Notes: generated from the sequence alone by a model not told the origin. A stretch of DNA of 64,000 nucleotides from Neobacillus notoginsengisoli (GCF_003515685.1 NZ_QWEG01000008.1:186001-250000); one strand, 5' to 3'; positions 23,139-32,243 are shown, counted from the first letter of the stretch. Numbers and translations are program-made.

Positions 23139-24077
23139 ATGACAAAGAAAACAACGGGAATCCATCATATCACTGCGATTGTAGGGCATCCGCAGGAAAA
23201 CGTGGATTTTTACGCAGGGGTTTTGGGGTTGCGGCTTGTGAAGCAAACGGTCAATTTTGACGATCCAGGCACGTACCATCTTTATTTCGGTGATGAAGGC
23301 GGAAACCCGGGAACGATCATTACATTCTTCCCGTGGGCGGGTGCCTATCAAGGGAAAATCGGCGATGGGCAAGTAGGGGTTACCTCTTATGTCGTTCCCG
23401 CAGGCGCCATGGAGTTTTGGGAAAAAAGGCTCGAGAAATTCACGATTCCGTTCACGAAAAGTGAGCGATTTGGCGAACAATACCTCCAATTTACCGATCC
23501 GCACGGGCTTCGCCTAGAGATTGTTGAAAGGGAAGCAGGAGAGATGAATGGCTGGAAGTTTGGCGAAGTAACTCCTGAAGTCGCCATCAAAGGGTTTGGT
23601 GGGGCGACCCTGTTTTCAGCCCAGCCAGAGAAAACGGCAGAACTTTTGCAAAAGGTCATGGGTCTTGAGCTTGTTGGAGAAGAAGGAGACCTTATCCGGT
23701 TCCGCTCATCAGCTGCTATCGGAAATGTCATCGATCTGAAGGCATCGCGGTCGGGCCGTGGCCAAATGGGCGTCGGCACGGTGCACCACATCGCGTGGCG
23801 GGCAGTTGATGATGAGGAACAATTGGATTGGCAAAAGCATGTTTCGGCAAATGGGTACGGCGTCACCCCGGTTCAGGACAGAAATTACTTTAACTCCATT
23901 TATTTCAGGGAGCATGGCGAAATCTTATTTGAGATTGCAACCGACCCTCCAGGATTTGCCCATGACGAGTCACAAGCAACAATGGGTGAAAAATTGATGC
24001 TGCCTGCACAGTATGAACAATTCAGAGGCAGGATTGAACAACATCTGCTTTCGTTTGAGGTAAGAGAACTAGATTAA
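23139..24077 (+). CDS. mhqO: MhqO-like ring-cleaving extradiol dioxygenase
   Basis: A 312-residue protein made of two VOC (glyoxalase-type) modules. The first begins GIHHITAIVGHPQENVDFYA. The second contains GVGTVHHIAWRAVDDEEQL and ends HGEILFEIATDPPGFAHDE. The two His and one Glu in these motifs fit the iron ligands of the family. MhqO/MhqA enzymes open hydroquinone or catechol rings during quinone stress. It is first in a three-gene operon with the hydrolase and the WrbA-like gene. Confidence 0.9.
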   Translation: MTKKTTGIHHITAIVGHPQENVDFYAGVLGLRLVKQTVNFDDPGTYHLYFGDEGGNPGTIITFFPWAGAYQGKIGDGQVGVTSYVVPAGAMEFWEKRLEKFTIPFTKSERFGEQYLQFTDPHGLRLEIVEREAGEMNGWKFGEVTPEVAIKGFGGATLFSAQPEKTAELLQKVMGLELVGEEGDLIRFRSSAAIGNVIDLKASRSGRGQMGVGTVHHIAWRAVDDEEQLDWQKHVSANGYGVTPVQDRNYFNSIYFREHGEILFEIATDPPGFAHDESQATMGEKLMLPAQYEQFRGRIEQHLLSFEVRELD

Positions 24078-24147
24078 AAACAGAAGATTTTTGCAAAAGA
24101 ATAGCTGGACCTCGTATAGAGGTTCGTATTCTGGAGGAGGATATAGA

Positions 24148-24759
24148 ATGAAGCATATATTCAATAAAGGCCAGGATAGCACTAGGCCGACGTTATTATT
24201 GCTGCACGGAACAGGGGGCAATGAATTGGACCTGCTTCCGCTCGCAGGAATGATTGATGAGACGGCGTCCGTGTTAAGTGTACGCGGGAATGTGCTGGAA
24301 AACGGAATGCCGCGTTTCTTCCGCCGTCTAGCGGAAGGAGTTTTTGACGAAGAAGATCTTATCTTCCGGACAAAAGAACTGAATGAGTTCCTTGATGAAG
24401 CTTCCGAAAAGTATGGATTTGACCGGGGCAACATCATGGCACTTGGGTACTCAAATGGAGCGAATATCGCAGCGAGTCTGCTGTTTCATTACAAGGATGC
24501 TTTAAAGGGAGCGATTCTACATCATCCGATGGTTCCAAGAAGAGGGATTGAACTCCCTGATCTTGCAGGAAAGTCTGTATTCATCGCAGCTGGGACAAAC
24601 GATCCGATTTGTCCTGCGGCAGAATCAGAGGACCTGAAATCCTTGCTTGAGAAGGCGAATGCGAGCGTTGAACTGCATTGGGAGAATAAAGGCCATCAAT
24701 TAACGATTGAAGAGGTGCAAGCCGCGGCGAGTTGGTATCGAAACCTTATAGGTATGTAA
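24148..24759 (+). CDS. mhqD: MhqD-like alpha/beta hydrolase (carboxylesterase)
   Basis: A 203-residue protein of the phospholipase/carboxylesterase type. It has LLLLHGTGGNE for the oxyanion region, the nucleophile elbow ALGYSNGAN (GYSNG), then AGTNDPICP with the acid residue and KGHQLT with the catalytic His. GGAGGAGG precedes ATG 24148. B. subtilis has the same mhqO-mhqD order. It probably hydrolyses ring-opening or ester products. Confidence 0.88.
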   Translation: MKHIFNKGQDSTRPTLLLLHGTGGNELDLLPLAGMIDETASVLSVRGNVLENGMPRFFRRLAEGVFDEEDLIFRTKELNEFLDEASEKYGFDRGNIMALGYSNGANIAASLLFHYKDALKGAILHHPMVPRRGIELPDLAGKSVFIAAGTNDPICPAAESEDLKSLLEKANASVELHWENKGHQLTIEEVQAAASWYRNLIGM

Positions 24760-24855
24760 ACAGATAGAAAGGGTAATATATAAAACTGGGTGGTGCATGG
24801 AATGGGTTTTTGGGCTAGGTTATTTGGAAAATCACAACAACGGGAGGCAGAAGAA

Positions 24856-25467
24856 ATGACGAACGTTAAATTAGCAGTTATTTTTTACAGCATGGGCGGA
24901 ACGAACTTCCAACTGTCAAAATGGGCTGAAGAAGGCGCGAAGGAAGCGGGCGCCGAGGTAAGAGTATTGAAAGTAGAGGAATTGGCTCCTCAATCCGTTG
25001 TGGAAGGGAACGAAGTTTGGAAGCGCACGACTGAAGCTACCAAAGATGTTCCGGTCGCTACTTCAGAAGATCTCGAGTGGGCAGACGCGATCATCTTCAG
25101 CGTTCCAACAAGGTTCGGGAACATGCCTTCCCAAATGAAGCAATTCCTTGATATGCAAGGCGGCTTGTGGGCAACTGGCAAAACAGTCAACAAAGTGGTC
25201 AGCGCCATGACATCCGCGCAAAATCCGCATGGCGGACAAGAAGCAACGATTCTTTCCCTTTATACATCGATGATGCACTGGGGTGCCATCATCGTCCCAC
25301 CAGGTTACACAGATCCTGTTTTATTCGGGGCAGGCGGCAACCCGTATGGGACAAGCGTGACAGTCGGCGAAGACGGCAAAATGATCGATGACGTCGAAGC
25401 AGCCGTCAAGCATCAAGCGAAACGCACCGTAACCGTTGCGGAATGGGTCAAAAAAGCTAATCAATAA
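24856..25467 (+). CDS. WrbA-like NAD(P)H:quinone oxidoreductase
   Basis: A 203-residue flavodoxin-like protein. The FMN phosphate loop is YSMGGTNFQLSKW, followed by FSVPTRFGNMPSQMKQFLD and the WrbA insertion with HGGQEATILSLYTSMMHWG and PYGTSVTVG. It reduces quinones by two electrons, avoiding semiquinone radicals. ATG 24856 follows GGGAGG; a GTG at 24790 would add 22 residues without a good site. It takes the place that the nitroreductase mhqN holds in the B. subtilis mhqNOD operon. Confidence 0.9.
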   Translation: MTNVKLAVIFYSMGGTNFQLSKWAEEGAKEAGAEVRVLKVEELAPQSVVEGNEVWKRTTEATKDVPVATSEDLEWADAIIFSVPTRFGNMPSQMKQFLDMQGGLWATGKTVNKVVSAMTSAQNPHGGQEATILSLYTSMMHWGAIIVPPGYTDPVLFGAGGNPYGTSVTVGEDGKMIDDVEAAVKHQAKRTVTVAEWVKKANQ

Positions 25468-25475
25468 ATTATTTG

Positions 25476-25509
25476 AGCTAACCAAACCTTGAGTTTGGTT
25501 GGCTTTTTT
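25476..25509 (+). terminator. intrinsic terminator of the mhqO operon
   Basis: AGCTAACCAAAC pairs with GTTTGGTTGGCT, followed by a T-run. Confidence 0.9.
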
Positions 25510-25521
25510 TATTTGTGTGCT

Positions 25522-25588
25522 CCATGTTCGGACAGAGAATGAGGTACTAGGCGTTTCGCTGTCCGAAGAAGACGCCCCCATAGGACAG
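25522..25588. repeat. solitary half-unit of the TTCGGACAG repeat family
   Basis: TTCGGACAGAGAATGAGGTA ... CTGTCCGAAGAAGACGCCCC ... GGACAG is one diverged 52-bp half of the 104-bp unit found at 34.1 and 49.9 kb. Confidence 0.75.
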
Positions 25589-25745
25589 CCTTACTCTATT
25601 TTGAGCAAAGAGAAATCATTCCGAAGTGCGCTGTTTCTTTAGCAAGTCACGCACTTGTTACACGAATGCAATTAAGTAAAAAAATATTTAATATGGTAAA
25701 ATAAGGTGTAAGGGTTGATTGCTTCAATAAGAATGGGGGGATTAC

Positions 25746-26342
25746 ATGAGCAATCTAGCAGTGAAAACAGAGAAAGGGCCGCTTGTCTTTGTATGGGCCA
25801 TCATCCTTTTCATAAGCAGCCTCTTTATGCCGATTGTGTTCATTTCCTGGATTCAAGATCTATTATTCTACTCAAAATCTCATTGGTTTTTTGTCGCGCC
25901 CCAATCTGCTTATGTTGCCTTTATGATTGGCATGGCGTGGATTCCGATCGTTATGATCGTGTATTTAATCATGAACTACAAATATGAGCTCAAGTTCCTG
26001 AAAATGTTCTCCCTGCTTATCGCTTCCTTAAGCATTCCCGTAATGATCTTTTCGGCTACAACGTACTATTATTTCGATGATAACGGCTTGCACTATAATC
26101 GCCTCGAATCGTTCAATCAACTCGAAACGTATGAATGGGAAAGTTTTAAAGAAGTGAAAAAGAACTATGCGAAACGGCAAAACACGACATATCTGAAGGA
26201 ATACATATTTATTTTGAAAGATGATTTGGAAATCGCGATTCCATACGAAGGCGATATCAGGCACAATGAGTATAGACTGATGGATAAGCTAAACGAAAAT
26301 AATGTAACAATCACCGATAATTATATGGATCAATACGAATGA
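25746..26342 (+). CDS. membrane protein with cytoplasmic or external C-terminal domain
   Basis: A 198-residue protein with three membrane helices (about residues 13-35, 55-80 and 88-108). A soluble domain of about 85 residues follows (YYYFDDNGLHYNRLESFNQL, then TYEWESFKEVKKNY and YIFILKDDLEIAIPYEGDI) that resembles PH-like DUF domains of Bacillus membrane proteins. GGGGGATTAC precedes ATG. It is monocistronic. No specific function recognised. Confidence 0.75.
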   Translation: MSNLAVKTEKGPLVFVWAIILFISSLFMPIVFISWIQDLLFYSKSHWFFVAPQSAYVAFMIGMAWIPIVMIVYLIMNYKYELKFLKMFSLLIASLSIPVMIFSATTYYYFDDNGLHYNRLESFNQLETYEWESFKEVKKNYAKRQNTTYLKEYIFILKDDLEIAIPYEGDIRHNEYRLMDKLNENNVTITDNYMDQYE

Positions 26343-26717
26343 ATGAAAATTGGTCCATGTTGTTTTATGAGGTGCTTTGGTCCAAGAGGATTAAGGCATC
26401 TTTTTTTGTGGACTTGTGATGGAAGAATAAAAGAAATTCTCCTCTTCTAGTGCAGTAACCAATATCGTAAACTTTCCGTTAAATTAAAGCAGGCTAATTT
26501 TGCCAAAAGAAGAACCTGCATGCAATATACTTGTTAGTGAGCTTCAGTCCCTTTAGATCATGCCAATTTTGCACATGAAAATATCGTTTTTTCCTAGCTA
26601 TGTGTAGTGGGCTCCTGGGGGCATTTAATTTGGCTTGGCAAAACAGCGAACCAGACAGATGAAAAAATCATTCATTTTTTAAAAGCCAATCCACTAACAT
26701 TATCGGGGTGAACGAAC
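26343..26717. other. intergenic region without a gene
   Basis: A weak terminator-like hairpin (GAGGTGC / GGCATC followed by seven T, 26369-26408) closes the preceding gene. The remaining 300 bp are AT-rich with no supported ORF or repeat beyond one TTTTGCCAAAAG-type motif at about 26503. Confidence 0.5.
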
Positions 26718-27235
26718 GTGCCAATTAGCAAAAAACCTGAATTTCCTGCTCTGGAAACTGAAAGAATGAATCTACGAATCCTGACTCTTGATGATGCTGA
26801 GGATGTGTTTAATCATTTCGCGGATTCCGAGATTACGAGGTTTATGGATATTGAGCCTCGCAAAATACGGAGGAAGCTGAAGAAATCATTACATACCATT
26901 TAGAGGACGCGGGCTGCAGGTGGGGGTTGTACGATAAAATTAGCTGAAGGTTCATTGGAACGGTTGGATTTCATTATTTAAGAAATAATGAGAAATTGAT
27001 AGCGGAAATGGGGTTTGATTTGGCTAAAGCTTACTGGGGCAAAGGCTATATGACCGAGGCCATGGAGGAAGTCATTCAATTTGGTTTTGCCAAAATGGGG
27101 CTGGACATCATTGATGCCACAGTGGAACCGGAAAATGAACAATCCATTCATTTAATGAGGAAGGTAGGATTTAAAAAGGATGCAGAGCTCAAGGACAACT
27201 TAATATATTTCACATTAACAAAGCCAGACGCATAA
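26718..27235 (+). pseudogene. GNAT acetyltransferase, disrupted by a frameshift and a stop
   Basis: The N-terminal frame (26718, GTG) reads LETERMNLRILTLDDAEDVF and RFMDIEP, typical of RimJ-like GNAT enzymes. It shifts frame near 26858-26865, where one base seems lost at CGCAAAATACGG. The continued frame gives EEAEEIITYHLEDAG and WGLYDKIS, then meets TGA at 26944-26946. After it, RFIGTVGFHYL, LAKAYWGKGYMTEAMEEVIQ (acetyl-CoA loop) and DIIDATVEPENEQSIHLMRK complete a full GNAT domain. Two independent lesions make this a pseudogene rather than a sequencing error. Confidence 0.85.
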
Positions 27236-27238
27236 AGA

Positions 27239-27309
27239 TGAAGCAAGGGGACGGTTCCAGCGCTTCATTCGGGACCCGAATGAAGCAGTAGAACCGTCCC
27301 CTGCCTCAC
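27239..27309. repeat. 70-bp nested palindromic repeat, copy P
   Basis: TGAAGCAAGGGGACGGTTCC to GAACCGTCCCCTGCCTCAC with a perfect inner TTCGGGACCCGAA. It begins 3 nt after the GNAT pseudogene stop. At the other end its TGA (27306-27308 on the minus strand) is the stop codon of the DUF2935 gene. Confidence 0.94.
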
Positions 27310-28103
27310 TCTTTCAGCCGCGGTTTTGCCGGGTCGCAGTTGGGCTTTGGGAGGTTTGCGGATTCGCTGAGTTTTTTGAGATAGTAGCATTCTTCACGGA
27401 ACATGTGGTCCGCCATGAGCGGGGCGAATGTCCCAAGCGCTTCCTTGCTTAACCGGAGTTCCTCGATTTCCTCCAAAAACTGTTGGAATAGGACGATTTC
27501 CAGCTGCGCATCGGAGTTAAACTTGGACAGGGCTGGAAATTCTGCTAGACTCGTTCTTAAATAGCCAGCCATTTCAACGGCCTTCAAGTAAAACTGTTCA
27601 AAATGCTTCGTGAAGGTATCACTTTTCTCTTTTAACCTCTTCTCGACTTGGTCTAAATTAGTGGAAATCGCACCGGAGTGGCCGGCCGCATCCAGCAGCC
27701 AGAGAAGATGGTGATGCACCTCATGATATAGGGGAGGGACTTGGCCGGCCTTAACATGCTCCAAAACTCGGACGTACTCATCCAGTTCGTTCAGCATATG
27801 GTTGATAAAGGTAGGGGAAAGGTGAATTTTTATTTTTCCAACAAGGTGTTCGCGCAACAGTGACAGTTTGAATTCCCGCAGCCTAAGTACCTCGGCTTCA
27901 GCTCTGGTCGCCAGTTGTCTTGGATCGGCTGTTCTTGCCTGAGCGAGCAGCGTATCAAATTCCCGGATAAATTTTTCGGCCATTTCAATTTCCCTTTTTT
28001 GCACGGGGGCAAGCGCTTCATGAATAAACCGCGAGTGATCACCTAATATTTGGAGCCAAAACAAATGCTCATCCCTAGTTGTTTTTTCAAAATCAACCGC
28101 CAT
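27306..28103 (-). CDS. DUF2935 ferritin-like helical protein
   Basis: A 265-residue all-helical protein with repeated His/Glu pairs (DEHLFWLQILGDHSRFI, HEVHHHLLWLLDAAGHSG, ADHMFREECYYLKK) that fit the two metal-binding four-helix bundles of DUF2935, a ferritin- or hemerythrin-like Bacillus family often annotated in spore-formers. Its stop codon lies inside the end of repeat P, so the last codons (PRLKE) are set by the insertion point. Metal binding is inferred; the role is unknown. Confidence 0.85.
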   Translation of the reverse strand: MAVDFEKTTRDEHLFWLQILGDHSRFIHEALAPVQKREIEMAEKFIREFDTLLAQARTADPRQLATRAEAEVLRLREFKLSLLREHLVGKIKIHLSPTFINHMLNELDEYVRVLEHVKAGQVPPLYHEVHHHLLWLLDAAGHSGAISTNLDQVEKRLKEKSDTFTKHFEQFYLKAVEMAGYLRTSLAEFPALSKFNSDAQLEIVLFQQFLEEIEELRLSKEALGTFAPLMADHMFREECYYLKKLSESANLPKPNCDPAKPRLKE

Positions 28104-28191
28104 TATGGTCCCTCCCTAAAAAATCGTTTGTCCTCTTAATGTGTATTCCTTGTTTAGGGTGCTTATGAGTTTACTTAAGGTGGATTACGAT

Positions 28192-28274
28192 TGATGCACC
28201 GGTGATGCACCGGGACGGTTCCACTGCTTCTTTCGTGTCTCGAATGAAGCGCTGGAACCGTCCCCTGCCTCACT
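28192..28274. repeat. 70-bp nested palindromic repeat, copy Q
   Basis: TGATGCACCGG is present twice in tandem at the left tip, then CGGGACGGTTCC to GGAACCGTCCCCTGCCTCAC. It lies in the divergent promoter region of the DUF2935 and NUDIX genes. Confidence 0.9.
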
Positions 28275-28349
28275 CGGTGACGCTTTGAAGCGATCAGAAC
28301 CCATGTCTTTCTTAAATTTACATTTAGTTTTGAAGGGGGTATTTTGCAA

Positions 28350-28967
28350 ATGGAACTGAAATGGCTCGATTGGGCAAGACAACTTCAAGCGATTGCACAG
28401 ACTGGACTGACGTATTCCAAGGATGTGTATGACTTGGAACGATTTGAAGAAATACGAAAAATAAGCATTGAGATGATGGCGGAGCAAACCGGTGTGGATA
28501 AAAAAACGATAACGGACTTGTTTGCGAATGAAACAGGCTATGCGACTCCGAAAGTTGATATCCGGGCGGTTGTGTTTAGGGATAACAAAATCTTGATGGT
28601 CAAAGAAAAAGCAGACGGCAAGTGGGCTTTACCAGGCGGCTGGGCCGACATCGGATCAACTCCGAGCGAAGTGGCGGTCAAAGAAGTGAAAGAAGAATCC
28701 GGCTTTGATGTCAAAACGGTCAAATTGATTGCTGTTCTTGATAAAAAGTGCCACCCCCATCCACCTTCTCCCTTTTACTCTTACAAACTATTTATCCAAT
28801 GCGAGATCGTAGGAGGGCAGCCTGAAGAAGGAATCGAAACAAGCGGCGTCGGTTTTTTTTCCGAAAATGAACTACCGCCGTTGTCGGTCGACAGGAATAC
28901 GGAATCCCAAATTCAAATGGCTTTTAAACATTTACATAACCCTGGGGAACGTGTTTTGTTTGATTGA
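28350..28967 (+). CDS. NUDIX hydrolase with N-terminal NUDIX_N domain (YjhB-like)
   Basis: About 205 residues. The N-terminal 65 residues (LKWLDWARQLQAIAQTGLTY, then DVYDLERFEEIRKIS) form the helical NUDIX_N_2 domain. The NUDIX box follows as GGWADIGSTPSEVAVKEVKE-ESG with the metal-binding EVKEE. The family includes ADP-ribose/nucleoside-diphosphate-sugar pyrophosphatases such as B. subtilis YjhB. Either TTG 28344 or ATG 28350 could be the start; both follow GAAGGGGG. Confidence 0.88.
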   Translation: MELKWLDWARQLQAIAQTGLTYSKDVYDLERFEEIRKISIEMMAEQTGVDKKTITDLFANETGYATPKVDIRAVVFRDNKILMVKEKADGKWALPGGWADIGSTPSEVAVKEVKEESGFDVKTVKLIAVLDKKCHPHPPSPFYSYKLFIQCEIVGGQPEEGIETSGVGFFSENELPPLSVDRNTESQIQMAFKHLHNPGERVLFD

Positions 28968-29055
28968 GCAGGCTGCTGCTTGGAGGTTAGTGCTTTTTTG
29001 CGTGAAAAGTTAATAAAATAGTTAATAAAAAGCTGCTTTAAAGGGGGGAGTGCAG

Positions 29056-30288
29056 GTGATCAAGATAAAAGGCTCACATTCAGAAGCAACGGTTTTTTCC
29101 AATTATCCTCAGGGAACGGCTCTGGAACAGATTCAGGAATTGTGCAATCAATCTTTTTTGAAGGATACAAAGATTCGGATTATGCCTGACTATCATGCCG
29201 GGAAGGGCTGTGTCATTGGCACGACCATTCAGTTGAAGGACAAAGTCGTGCCGAACCTCGTCGGGGTGGATGTTGGCTGCGGCGTCCTTACAGTGAAGCT
29301 TCAGGACAAAAAGGTTGATTTCGAGAAACTGGACCAGGTTGTCCGAACGAGAGTCCCAAGTGGGATGGATGTGCACACGGTTGAGAGCGCGGAGCTCATT
29401 AAAACAGATTTTCCGGCGATAACTGAGTTTAAAGCCGAGCATATCCTTAGTGAAAAGAAAAGCCTCGAGTCGTTGGGCACGCTTGGCGGGGGCAATCATT
29501 TCATTGAAGTGTCGGTTGACGCTGATGGAAACCATTACCTGACCATCCATACGGGCAGCCGTTACGTCGGGTCAAGAATCGCCACGTATTATCAAAAAGT
29601 GGCCATTTCAAAATTACGCAAACAAGATTTAATAGAAACTATTGAAAAATTGAAAGCTGAAGGACGCCAAAAGGAAATCCAAAGGGTCATTCAAAGCTAT
29701 AAGGAAACGAACCCGGTCATCCCGGATGCTTTGGCTTTCTTGGAAGGAAACGATTTTCAAAATTATATCCATGATATGAAATTGGCCCAAGCCTATGCAA
29801 AAGCAAACCGCGAAGAAATTGCGCGTGTTTTGATTGACAATATAGGTTTTGAAGAAATGGACCGTTTCGATACGGTGCACAATTATATTGATACCGAGAA
29901 TTTAATTTTGCGAAAAGGGGCCGTTTCCGCTCAAAAAGGAGAACGTCTCATTATTCCAATCAACATGCGGGACGGATCAATCCTTGCGGTTGGAAAAGGA
30001 AACGAAGAGTGGAATTACTCCGCGCCACATGGAGCCGGCCGACTCCTTAGCCGGACGAAAGCCAGAAATACACTTAACATCACTGAATTTTACGATACCA
30101 TGAAAGGGATTTGGTCGACCTCCGTTTCCGAAGAGACCCTCGACGAAGCACCAATGGCGTACAAGTCAATGAACGAGATTTTAGAAAAAGCCGAGGAAAC
30201 CGTTGGAATTTCCACAATTATAAAACCAGTCTATAACTTTAAAGCGAGCGAAAAATATATCCCTGGCCGGTACAAAAAGAAAAAATGA
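29056..30288 (+). CDS. rtcB: RtcB-type RNA ligase
   Basis: About 410 residues. RtcB joins 2',3'-cyclic phosphate (3'-phosphate) and 5'-OH RNA ends using GTP and Mn2+. Metal and guanylate site motifs are present: VGVDVGCGV (Asp and Cys ligands), GGGNHFIEV, HTGSRYVG, and APHGAGRLLSR containing the histidine that carries GMP. GTG 29056 is preferred for spacing to AAGGGGGG; GTG 29050 is an alternative. No archease or RtcA gene is adjacent. A role in tRNA repair after damage is plausible but not shown by context. Confidence 0.92.
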   Translation: MIKIKGSHSEATVFSNYPQGTALEQIQELCNQSFLKDTKIRIMPDYHAGKGCVIGTTIQLKDKVVPNLVGVDVGCGVLTVKLQDKKVDFEKLDQVVRTRVPSGMDVHTVESAELIKTDFPAITEFKAEHILSEKKSLESLGTLGGGNHFIEVSVDADGNHYLTIHTGSRYVGSRIATYYQKVAISKLRKQDLIETIEKLKAEGRQKEIQRVIQSYKETNPVIPDALAFLEGNDFQNYIHDMKLAQAYAKANREEIARVLIDNIGFEEMDRFDTVHNYIDTENLILRKGAVSAQKGERLIIPINMRDGSILAVGKGNEEWNYSAPHGAGRLLSRTKARNTLNITEFYDTMKGIWSTSVSEETLDEAPMAYKSMNEILEKAEETVGISTIIKPVYNFKASEKYIPGRYKKKK

Positions 30289-30356
30289 TTGTTTTCTACG
30301 TCACTGTTCCGAGAGTAGTTTTGAAAGTAAACGCATATAAAGTACCATATGAAAAG

Positions 30357-30392
30357 CATGGGTGATTCCCAAAAGAATTCCCATGTTTTTTG
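30357..30392 (+). terminator. intrinsic terminator after rtcB
   Basis: CATGGG-GATTCCC pairs with GAATTCCCATG around an AAAA loop, followed by TTTTTTG. Confidence 0.75.
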
Positions 30393-30518
30393 TTTTTTAA
30401 TAAAATTAAGACTATTCATACATTTTTTAGAGCGTTATGATGATAAGGGGAGTTGGAAGATATTTGTCTCGGTTGCTGAATAAATACTGAAAGAAGTTAA
30501 AAAAAGGGGGGGGGAATC

Positions 30519-31130
30519 ATGCAAACGATTAATTTATTGATTAGCGCCATTTTGCAAGTGATTTTTTTCTCTATTATTCCTTTTCTCTGGTGGGTGATTT
30601 TTTGGAGAAAAGAAGCGACATTTTTTAAAAGGCTGGGTTTTAAAAGGCCGGTTATTCAAAATAAAGCGAGATATTTGATTATCTTTGCGGCAACAATTAT
30701 TTTATTATCGATTCCGTCATTGTTCATTATCCCATTGTTTGTCGATCAATCGGTATTGGCTACCACTCAATTTTACGGACAAGGCGCATTAATGTTAGCG
30801 CCTGCTTTGATTTATGCTTTTTTGCAAACTGGCCTATCAGAAGAAATATTATTTAGAGGCTTTTTAACGAAAAGACTCATTCGTAAATTTGGTTTTATGG
30901 TTGGAAATGGGTTGCAAGGTCTGCTGTTCGGGCTGATGCATGGGGTGCTGTTTGTGTCGAGTGCAGGGATGTTGGGAGCAATTATCATTATTTTAATCAC
31001 AGGTATGGCTGGATGGTTAATGGGGTGGATCAATGAAAAAGAGTCAGATGGTTCCATTATCTCAAGTTGGCTGCTTCATGGTATTGTTAATGTTTTAGCA
31101 TCATTTTTTGCGATGTTTGCGATAATTTAA
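30519..31130 (+). CDS. CPBP-family intramembrane metalloprotease
   Basis: A 203-residue protein with five or six membrane helices and the CPBP motifs SEEILFRG (about residues 109-116), FGLMHGV and a late LLHGIVN. It is shorter than the CPBP protein at 11864 and only distantly similar, so this is a second family member in the window rather than a recent duplicate. A GGGGGGGG tract lies before ATG. No neighbouring substrate is evident. Confidence 0.85.
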   Translation: MQTINLLISAILQVIFFSIIPFLWWVIFWRKEATFFKRLGFKRPVIQNKARYLIIFAATIILLSIPSLFIIPLFVDQSVLATTQFYGQGALMLAPALIYAFLQTGLSEEILFRGFLTKRLIRKFGFMVGNGLQGLLFGLMHGVLFVSSAGMLGAIIIILITGMAGWLMGWINEKESDGSIISSWLLHGIVNVLASFFAMFAII

Positions 31131-31201
31131 TATATAATTCTTTCGTATGGGATACGATAATCCCATTGTAGATACATAAAATGTGTTCCCTGTATCAAAA
31201 A

Positions 31202-31230
31202 GTGAAGCACTGGAACCGTCCCCTGCTTCA
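31202..31230. repeat. short form of the 70-bp repeat, copy R
   Basis: GTGAAGCACTGGAACCGTCC ending CCTGCTTCA; the left arm and core are absent. Confidence 0.85.
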
Positions 31231-31279
31231 ATTGGACATGCTAATGAGGACTAAATAATGATTTAAGGAGTTGTTTTTT

Positions 31280-31693
31280 ATGGGTAAGGTACTACCGTTT
31301 TTAATGTTCCAAGATGGAAAAGCAGAAGAGGCGATGAATTTTTACACATCTTTGATGAAGAATTCCGAAATCAAACGGATTGTTCGGTATGGAGCGAATG
31401 AACCTGGAGATGAAGGCACCGTGATGCAGGCGGTTTTTTCCGTGAACGGACAGGAATTTATGTGCATCGACAGCAATGTGAGGCATAAGTTTACATTTAC
31501 GCCATCATTCTCGATCTATGTCGCTTGTGAAAATGAGGAGGAACTGGACAGGCTTTACGAGAACCTGATTGATGGCGGACAAGCCCTTATGCCGCTTGGC
31601 AATTATGGTTTCAGTAAGAAGTTTGGCTGGGTGAATGACCGGTTCGGCGTTTCGTGGCAGATCGATCTTCCTTTTGAAAATAAGGCGGAATAG
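31280..31693 (+). CDS. PhnB/VOC-family protein
   Basis: A 137-residue single-chain VOC protein of the PhnB/YjdN type. It has KVLPFLMFQDGKAEEAMNFY at the start, GQEFMCIDSNVRHKFTFTPS in the middle, and GWVNDRFGVSWQIDLP at the end. These proteins are dimeric metal-site folds of mostly unknown substrate. ATG 31280 is preferred to TTG 31271 for spacing to AAGGAG. The NUDIX gene follows about 36 nt later and may be co-transcribed. Confidence 0.88.
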   Translation: MGKVLPFLMFQDGKAEEAMNFYTSLMKNSEIKRIVRYGANEPGDEGTVMQAVFSVNGQEFMCIDSNVRHKFTFTPSFSIYVACENEEELDRLYENLIDGGQALMPLGNYGFSKKFGWVNDRFGVSWQIDLPFENKAE

Positions 31694-31729
31694 CCTTTTT
31701 ACAAAATAAAAGGGGGGAGCTTCGAAGAC

Positions 31730-32167
31730 ATGTTTTATGTGAATGTGGAAGGTGCGGTTTATAAGGAAGATAAGTGGCTCGTCGTTGGACGGAGTGCGAA
31801 AGAAGAACACGCCGGCGGACTTCTGTCACTAGTTGGCGGGAAGGTGGAAGATGAGGGCCAGTCCACGAAAATTCTCGAAAGAACCCTACATAGAGAGCTG
31901 TTCGAAGAGGTGGGCGTGAAGGTGAAGGAAGGAATGGATTATGTGAGAAGCACTTCCTTCACGATCGCGGATGGCAGTCCGGTGGTCGATATTGTGTTCA
32001 TGTGTGAATTCGATGAGGGAGAGCCTTTTGCCAAAAGCGTTGATGAAGTTGATGCTGTCTATTGGATGACGGCAGGGGAAATCGCTGCCCACCCCGAAGC
32101 TCCGATTTGGCTAATTGACAGCATAAAGGAAGCAGAAGCGCTCCGGAAATTAAGAGTAGCACGTTAA
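31730..32167 (+). CDS. NUDIX hydrolase
   Basis: A 145-residue single NUDIX domain: LLSLVGGKVEDEGQSTKILE then RTLHRELFEEVGV carries the GX5EX7REUXEEXGU-type box. It is preceded by AGGGGGGAGC. An intrinsic terminator closes it. Hydrolysis of a nucleoside diphosphate linked to another moiety is expected; the substrate cannot be told from sequence. Confidence 0.88.
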   Translation: MFYVNVEGAVYKEDKWLVVGRSAKEEHAGGLLSLVGGKVEDEGQSTKILERTLHRELFEEVGVKVKEGMDYVRSTSFTIADGSPVVDIVFMCEFDEGEPFAKSVDEVDAVYWMTAGEIAAHPEAPIWLIDSIKEAEALRKLRVAR

Positions 32168-32171
32168 TTCA

Positions 32172-32195
32172 AGAGGGCTAAACGCCCTTTTTTTG
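32172..32195 (+). terminator. intrinsic terminator after the NUDIX gene
   Basis: AGAGGGC and GCCCTTT with a TAAAC loop, followed by a T-run. Confidence 0.85.
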
Positions 32196-32243
32196 TCTTT
32201 TTCAAAACTTTTAGGGAAACCTACTTTTGAGGTGAATCCCGTG

